Source: Pseudovibrio sp947494035
GTDB taxonomy: Bacteria > Pseudomonadota > Alphaproteobacteria > Rhizobiales > Stappiaceae
Direction of reading: 5' to 3'
NCBI GenBank assembly: GCA_947494035.1
Contig: CANLTN010000004.1
Span: forward strand, 200,902 to 264,901
Length of the DNA stretch: 64,000 nucleotides
In this document: piece by piece, positions 61,200 to 64,000 of the stretch
Position numbering within the stretch: the stretch's first letter is position 1
Layout: each line of letters starts with the position of its first letter
Notes under the pieces: model-generated
The model's database searches: none
What the model was told of the DNA's origin: nothing
What the model saw: only the letters and a program-made list of their open reading frames with translations
Made by a program: the position numbers and the translations under genes

Positions 61200-61653
61200 G
61201 TATTCCTCAAACTACGCAGCACAGACCACCAGCTCAGGTGGTGAAGACATCTTGCGCGCAGCGATGCAAATAGCAGGCCAGTTGAACACCATCAATTTAA
61301 TCATAAATTTCAAACATATAACTTCTAAGGAGTTTTTCTCAGCATGTGCAGAAAGGTCACTTATTGCCCCTGACCCGGCAACAAGTGCCGAGCCACCTGA
61401 AATACTTCAATCAAAAAGATTGGCCTTCCGTCGAGTTTTAGGTATATTCCCGCCAACTAACACGCTCAAAGCGTACGCATACGAAGCGTTTAAGAAAGAG
61501 TCAGCGTTTAGCCACCGCCAAAACGCTGCGAGCACTAAGCAAACAAATGAAACTAATCTGCACTTCGGACTAGTGTCTCCCAGATTGAATTCTGCTCGCA
61601 ATATCATAGATAAAGCTCTCATATTAAACGCGCCATAGGATGAGGTACTTGGA
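61200..61653. other. Divergent gap between fliK and mnmA
   Basis: Besides the sigma-54 candidate there is a short hairpin (accacc-agctca-ggtggt near 61223-61240). A 146-codon plus-strand frame beginning at 61198 has no ribosome binding site. A nine-codon frame after taaggag near 61351 is too weak to call. Confidence 0.5.
61265..61280 (-). promoter_or_regulatory. Sigma-54 (-24/-12) promoter candidate for fliK-flgD
   Basis: Read on the minus strand, TGGCCTGCTATTTGCA matches the sigma-54 consensus TGGCACG-N4-TTGCA with the essential GG and GC exactly ten bases apart. It lies 65 bases before the fliK start. The sigma-54 activator FlbD is encoded in the adjacent operon. Confidence 0.65.
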
Positions 61654-62856
61654 ATGCTAAACAGTCTTGGCCTGCCCGGCCGCCCGGAAGACACACGGGT
61701 GGTTGTTGCCATGTCAGGCGGTGTAGATTCATCAGTCGTTGCCGGCCTGATGAAGCGCGAAGGCTATGATGTCGTTGGCGTCACACTGCAGCTCTACGAT
61801 CATGGCGAAGCAATCCAACGCAAGGGCGCGTGTTGTGCGGGACAAGATATCCATGACGCACGCCGTGTGGCCGAAAAGCTCGGCATTCCTCACTATGTGC
61901 TGGATTATGAATCTCGCTTTAAGGAACAGGTGATTGAACGTTTTGCCGACAGTTACATCAACGGCGAAACCCCAATTCCATGCGTAACCTGTAACCAGAC
62001 GGTCAAATTTAAAGACCTTCTGGAAACAGCCAAGGACTTGGGTGCCGACGTTCTGGTAACCGGCCACTACGTGCGCACAGGCATGGAAGGCAACCAGCTT
62101 GCCATGTTCCGCCCTGTCGATCTGGACCGGGATCAGAGCTACTTCCTGTTCGCCACCACGCAAGAACAGCTTGATTTTCTTCGCTTCCCACTGGGCGGCA
62201 TGACCAAGCCGGAAGTACGCGAACTTGCCCGTGAGTTTGGTCTGGAAATTGCTGATAAGCACGACAGCCAGGACATCTGCTTCGTCCCACAGGGTCGGTA
62301 CACGGACGTGATTTCCAAGCTACGTCCACACGCTGCTGAACCGGGCGATATTGTCCACGTGGATGGTCGCGTTTTGGGCCGACATGAAGGTATCATCCAT
62401 TATACAATCGGTCAGCGCCGCGGTATTGGCGTTGCAACAGGCGACCCGCTCTATGTGGTGCATCTGGATGCAGACGGACGACGTGTAATCGTTGGTCCGA
62501 GCGAAGCTTTGGCCACACATAATTTGCTGCTCCGCGAAGTCAACTGGATTGGCTCTGGCACTCTGGACGATCTGCCTGAAGAAGGCATCACGGTTTACGC
62601 TAAAGTGCGTTCAACACGCCCGCCTACCGAGGCAGTCCTGCGCAAGAGCGGCGACAACATTTTGGTAGAACTGCCTTCTGGCGAAATGGGCGTCGCTCCG
62701 GGACAGGCCTGTGTCTTCTTCGACAAAGAAGGACACGAAGCCCGCGTCCTCGGCGGTGGCTGGATTCAACGCGCCGAAAAGCAGGAAGGCGCAGAAGAAG
62801 CCCTCAAAGCGCTGCTCGGCAAAAGCTGGGAAGCCGCAGGTTTCCCAACCAGCTGA
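61654..62856 (+). CDS. mnmA: tRNA 2-thiouridine(34) synthase
   Basis: A 400-residue cytoplasmic enzyme that thiolates U34 of tRNA-Lys, -Glu and -Gln with sulfur passed from a cysteine desulfurase. The P-loop is VAMSGGVDSSVVAG; the catalytic cysteines are in PCVTCNQTVKF and DICFVPQGRY. ATG 61654 follows gaggtactt. Divergent from fliK. A strong terminator follows. Confidence 0.96.
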   Translation: MLNSLGLPGRPEDTRVVVAMSGGVDSSVVAGLMKREGYDVVGVTLQLYDHGEAIQRKGACCAGQDIHDARRVAEKLGIPHYVLDYESRFKEQVIERFADSYINGETPIPCVTCNQTVKFKDLLETAKDLGADVLVTGHYVRTGMEGNQLAMFRPVDLDRDQSYFLFATTQEQLDFLRFPLGGMTKPEVRELAREFGLEIADKHDSQDICFVPQGRYTDVISKLRPHAAEPGDIVHVDGRVLGRHEGIIHYTIGQRRGIGVATGDPLYVVHLDADGRRVIVGPSEALATHNLLLREVNWIGSGTLDDLPEEGITVYAKVRSTRPPTEAVLRKSGDNILVELPSGEMGVAPGQACVFFDKEGHEARVLGGGWIQRAEKQEGAEEALKALLGKSWEAAGFPTS

Positions 62857-62910
62857 CGACCCCAAAAGCACCCTCCGCATAACGGAGAGCAACATCGCAG
62901 ATAAATCTGA

Positions 62911-62948
62911 ACGCCCCGCCTTGCATCAACGCAAGCGGGGCGTTTTTT
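62911..62948 (+). terminator. Rho-independent terminator of mnmA
   Basis: cgccccgc...ttgc and gcaa...gcggggcg pair around atcaac, followed by a T6 run. Confidence 0.9.
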
Positions 62949-63158
62949 CTTGCAATCATTCCGCCCTCTACCAGCCCAAACACCCCACATCATGCCAAGA
63001 AAAGCCACCGCGAAATCCAGACCTGTTAAAATCGGAAGTTCTTCCCGGTTCAGTGACCGGGACCTGTAGGTATTCCTCAATGAAATTGGCAATAACCCTT
63101 GGTTTTCATGGAGTTTTTCACAAGAGTGTAAATTTCCACAAAACTTGCAGAAGAACGC
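62949..63158. other. Gap between mnmA and the tRNA promoter
   Basis: No gene that I can support. A short stem cccggt/accggg is present near 63046-63063 (cccggttcagtgaccggg). Plus- and minus-strand frames of 140-150 codons extend here from inside mnmA and are shadows. Confidence 0.4.
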
Positions 63159-63187
63159 TTGACGCCACACGCTGAGAGCCTTATACA
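63159..63187 (+). promoter_or_regulatory. Promoter of the CAT-anticodon tRNA
   Basis: ttgacg (63159-63164) and tataca (63182-63187) are spaced by exactly 17 bases, 47 bases before the tRNA: a near-consensus housekeeping promoter. Confidence 0.75.
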
Positions 63188-63233
63188 CCCCCTCACAGCG
63201 CAGCGGTCACCACCGCAACATAGCGCACCGGAT

Positions 63234-63310
63234 GGCGGGGTAGCTCAGTTGGTTAGAGCAGCGGAATCATAATCCGCGTGTCGGGGGTTCAAGTCCCTCC
63301 CTCGCTACCA
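63234..63310 (+). tRNA. tRNA-Met (anticodon CAT), elongator type
   Basis: A 77-base cloverleaf with acceptor ggcgggg pairing with cctcgct, D arm gctcagttggttagagc, anticodon stem gcgga/tccgc around atcataa (anticodon CAT), T arm with ttcaagt and an encoded CCA. The sequence matches elongator tRNA-Met of alphaproteobacteria; a tRNA-Ile with lysidine-modified CAT is less likely. Confidence 0.93.
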
Positions 63311-63750
63311 AAAACTCAATTATATCAATGACTTACAAGAAATAGCTCTCACACTGCTTGAATAGTGTCCAGCACAACAAACAATATTGCAGTCAAACTC
63401 GCTTTCCAAGCTTGATATTTGCCTTTGCACACCGCTAAGCAGACAAAACAATTACCCAATACAACAACGTTCTCAACTTGAAAAAACACCGCAAGAGATC
63501 GTCTCACAAATGGATTTGTTGAGGAGTGCCTGCGGTCTAAGTATTTGCTCCATTCCTCACTCCTGTCGCCGTGATCTTGAGACAAAACACCCTCATATTC
63601 AATTCAACCGATCTGCCCTAAAGGCGTCGATGACAAACACTTAGCAAAAAATCCTTTCACTCTCCCAAAGAATGCGTAGTAGCTTTCTAAGTAGACAGCG
63701 CTGTATGTTACCGCGAATACAGTTTCTGGCGATTAAGGAGTTAGTTTTCC
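63311..63750. other. Gap after the tRNA gene
   Basis: About 440 bases, AT-rich. A minus-strand frame of 78 codons (63349-63585) has one hydrophobic stretch but no ribosome binding site; I do not call it. No terminator with a T-run is visible directly after the tRNA. Confidence 0.4.
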
Positions 63751-63960
63751 ATGGATACATCAAACTTCTATCGTGAGCTCAGATCAGAGACTTTAATGAT
63801 AATCTCTGGCACAGACGATGCAGACCCCTACATTGGATTTGACGACAGCACACCGAACTGGGTTACGAAAGATAAAATCCAAGGTCTTCTGAACCGCAGT
63901 CTTGAGTTTGCCAAAGGTCTGGGTGGACTGGTTCGGGAAAAGTGGAGGGACTTCTGTTAA
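63751..63960 (+). CDS. Small hypothetical protein
   Basis: A 69-residue acidic protein (begins MDTSNFYRELRSETLMIISG, ends VREKWRDFC). aaggag lies ten bases before ATG 63751. It is followed 20 bases later by another start with a strong ribosome binding site, suggesting an operon. I recognise no family. Confidence 0.6.
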   Translation: MDTSNFYRELRSETLMIISGTDDADPYIGFDDSTPNWVTKDKIQGLLNRSLEFAKGLGGLVREKWRDFC

Positions 63961-63980
63961 ATTGACAACAGGAGGACTTC

Positions 63981-64000
63981 ATGGGGCGAACACATTATAC
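63981..64000 (+). CDS. Start of an unidentified gene, cut by the window end
   Basis: ATG 63981 is preceded by aggagg at a spacing of about five bases. Only seven codons (MGRTHY...) are visible. Probably in an operon with the 69-residue gene upstream. Confidence 0.5.

Noticed and set aside
61377..61392. Second sigma-54-like sequence (minus strand CTCGGCACTTGTTGCC)
   Set aside because: The GG and GC are only eight bases apart; sigma-54 needs ten.
61198..61638. 146-codon plus-strand frame in the fliK-mnmA gap
   Set aside because: No ribosome binding site, and it overlaps the fliK start and the sigma-54 candidate.
63349..63585. 78-codon minus-strand frame after the tRNA
   Set aside because: There is no ribosome binding site and no recognisable family; the hydrophobic stretch alone is not enough.

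Overview
The window reads as an ordinary chromosome segment of an alphaproteobacterium, most likely a marine Hyphomicrobiales of the Stappiaceae type (Pseudovibrio/Labrenzia-like). This is inferred from gene order: lgt, a MidA-type methyltransferase and pgeF divergent from ubiK-ybjN; petA-petB-petC; a Caulobacter-like fliF-fliG-fliH-fliN-flbD-flhA order; a sciP gene; and a rhizobial-type palindromic intergenic repeat. No species can be fixed from the sequence alone. I see no phage, insertion sequence, CRISPR array or large acquired island.

Layout. 1-2.3 kb: tail of an unidentified regulator, then an OmpR-type response regulator and histidine kinase. 2.3-2.8 kb: a convergent gap packed with hairpins, probably one or two structured RNAs. 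2.8-5.3 kb: csaA, a TetR-type regulator, ybjN with what looks like a proC remnant, and ubiK. 5.4-9.4 kb: lgt, MidA-type methyltransferase, pgeF and an M24/creatinase-like gene. 9.5-14.1 kb: a lipoprotein, prs, rplY, pth and ychF. 14.2-18.7 kb (minus strand): two tandem DeoR-type regulators, a GNAT gene, bluB, apt and mtnP. 18.8-24.2 kb: the cytochrome bc1 genes, an ABC exporter and a small membrane protein. 24.7-32.2 kb: trmL, a tandem pair of secreted four-cysteine proteins, hemF, a DUF2087 gene with a possible structured leader, fumC, an AAA ATPase and a DMT transporter. 32.3-34.6 kb: ohrR/ohr and a Tim44-domain protein. 34.8-45.4 kb: a minus-strand DUF1285-Nudix-DUF6111-cca-DUF1284 operon divergent from a moxR-DUF58-BatA/DUF4159-membrane protein operon. 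45.5-49.9 kb: GNAT, Nudix, metallophosphoesterase and small unknown genes. 50-61.2 kb: flagellar genes on the minus strand. 61.6-64 kb: mnmA, a tRNA with CAT anticodon, and two small or partial genes.

How the genes work together. The flagellar block carries its own apparent regulatory logic. A perfect CtrA-type box (TTAA-N7-TTAA) lies upstream of fliF, whose operon ends with the sigma-54 activator flbD and flhA. A good sigma-54 -24/-12 match lies upstream of fliK-flgD. The CtrA inhibitor gene sciP sits between the two operons. MtnP and Apt form a methylthioadenosine-to-AMP salvage path. Lgt, PgeF and the lipoprotein serve the envelope. The MoxR/DUF58/BatA set is the usual AAA-ATPase plus VWA-like membrane complex. 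The most original items are the hairpin-rich region at 2.3-2.8 kb, the flagellar regulatory sites, the eroded proC, the tandem four-cysteine pair and the structured leader before the DUF2087 gene.
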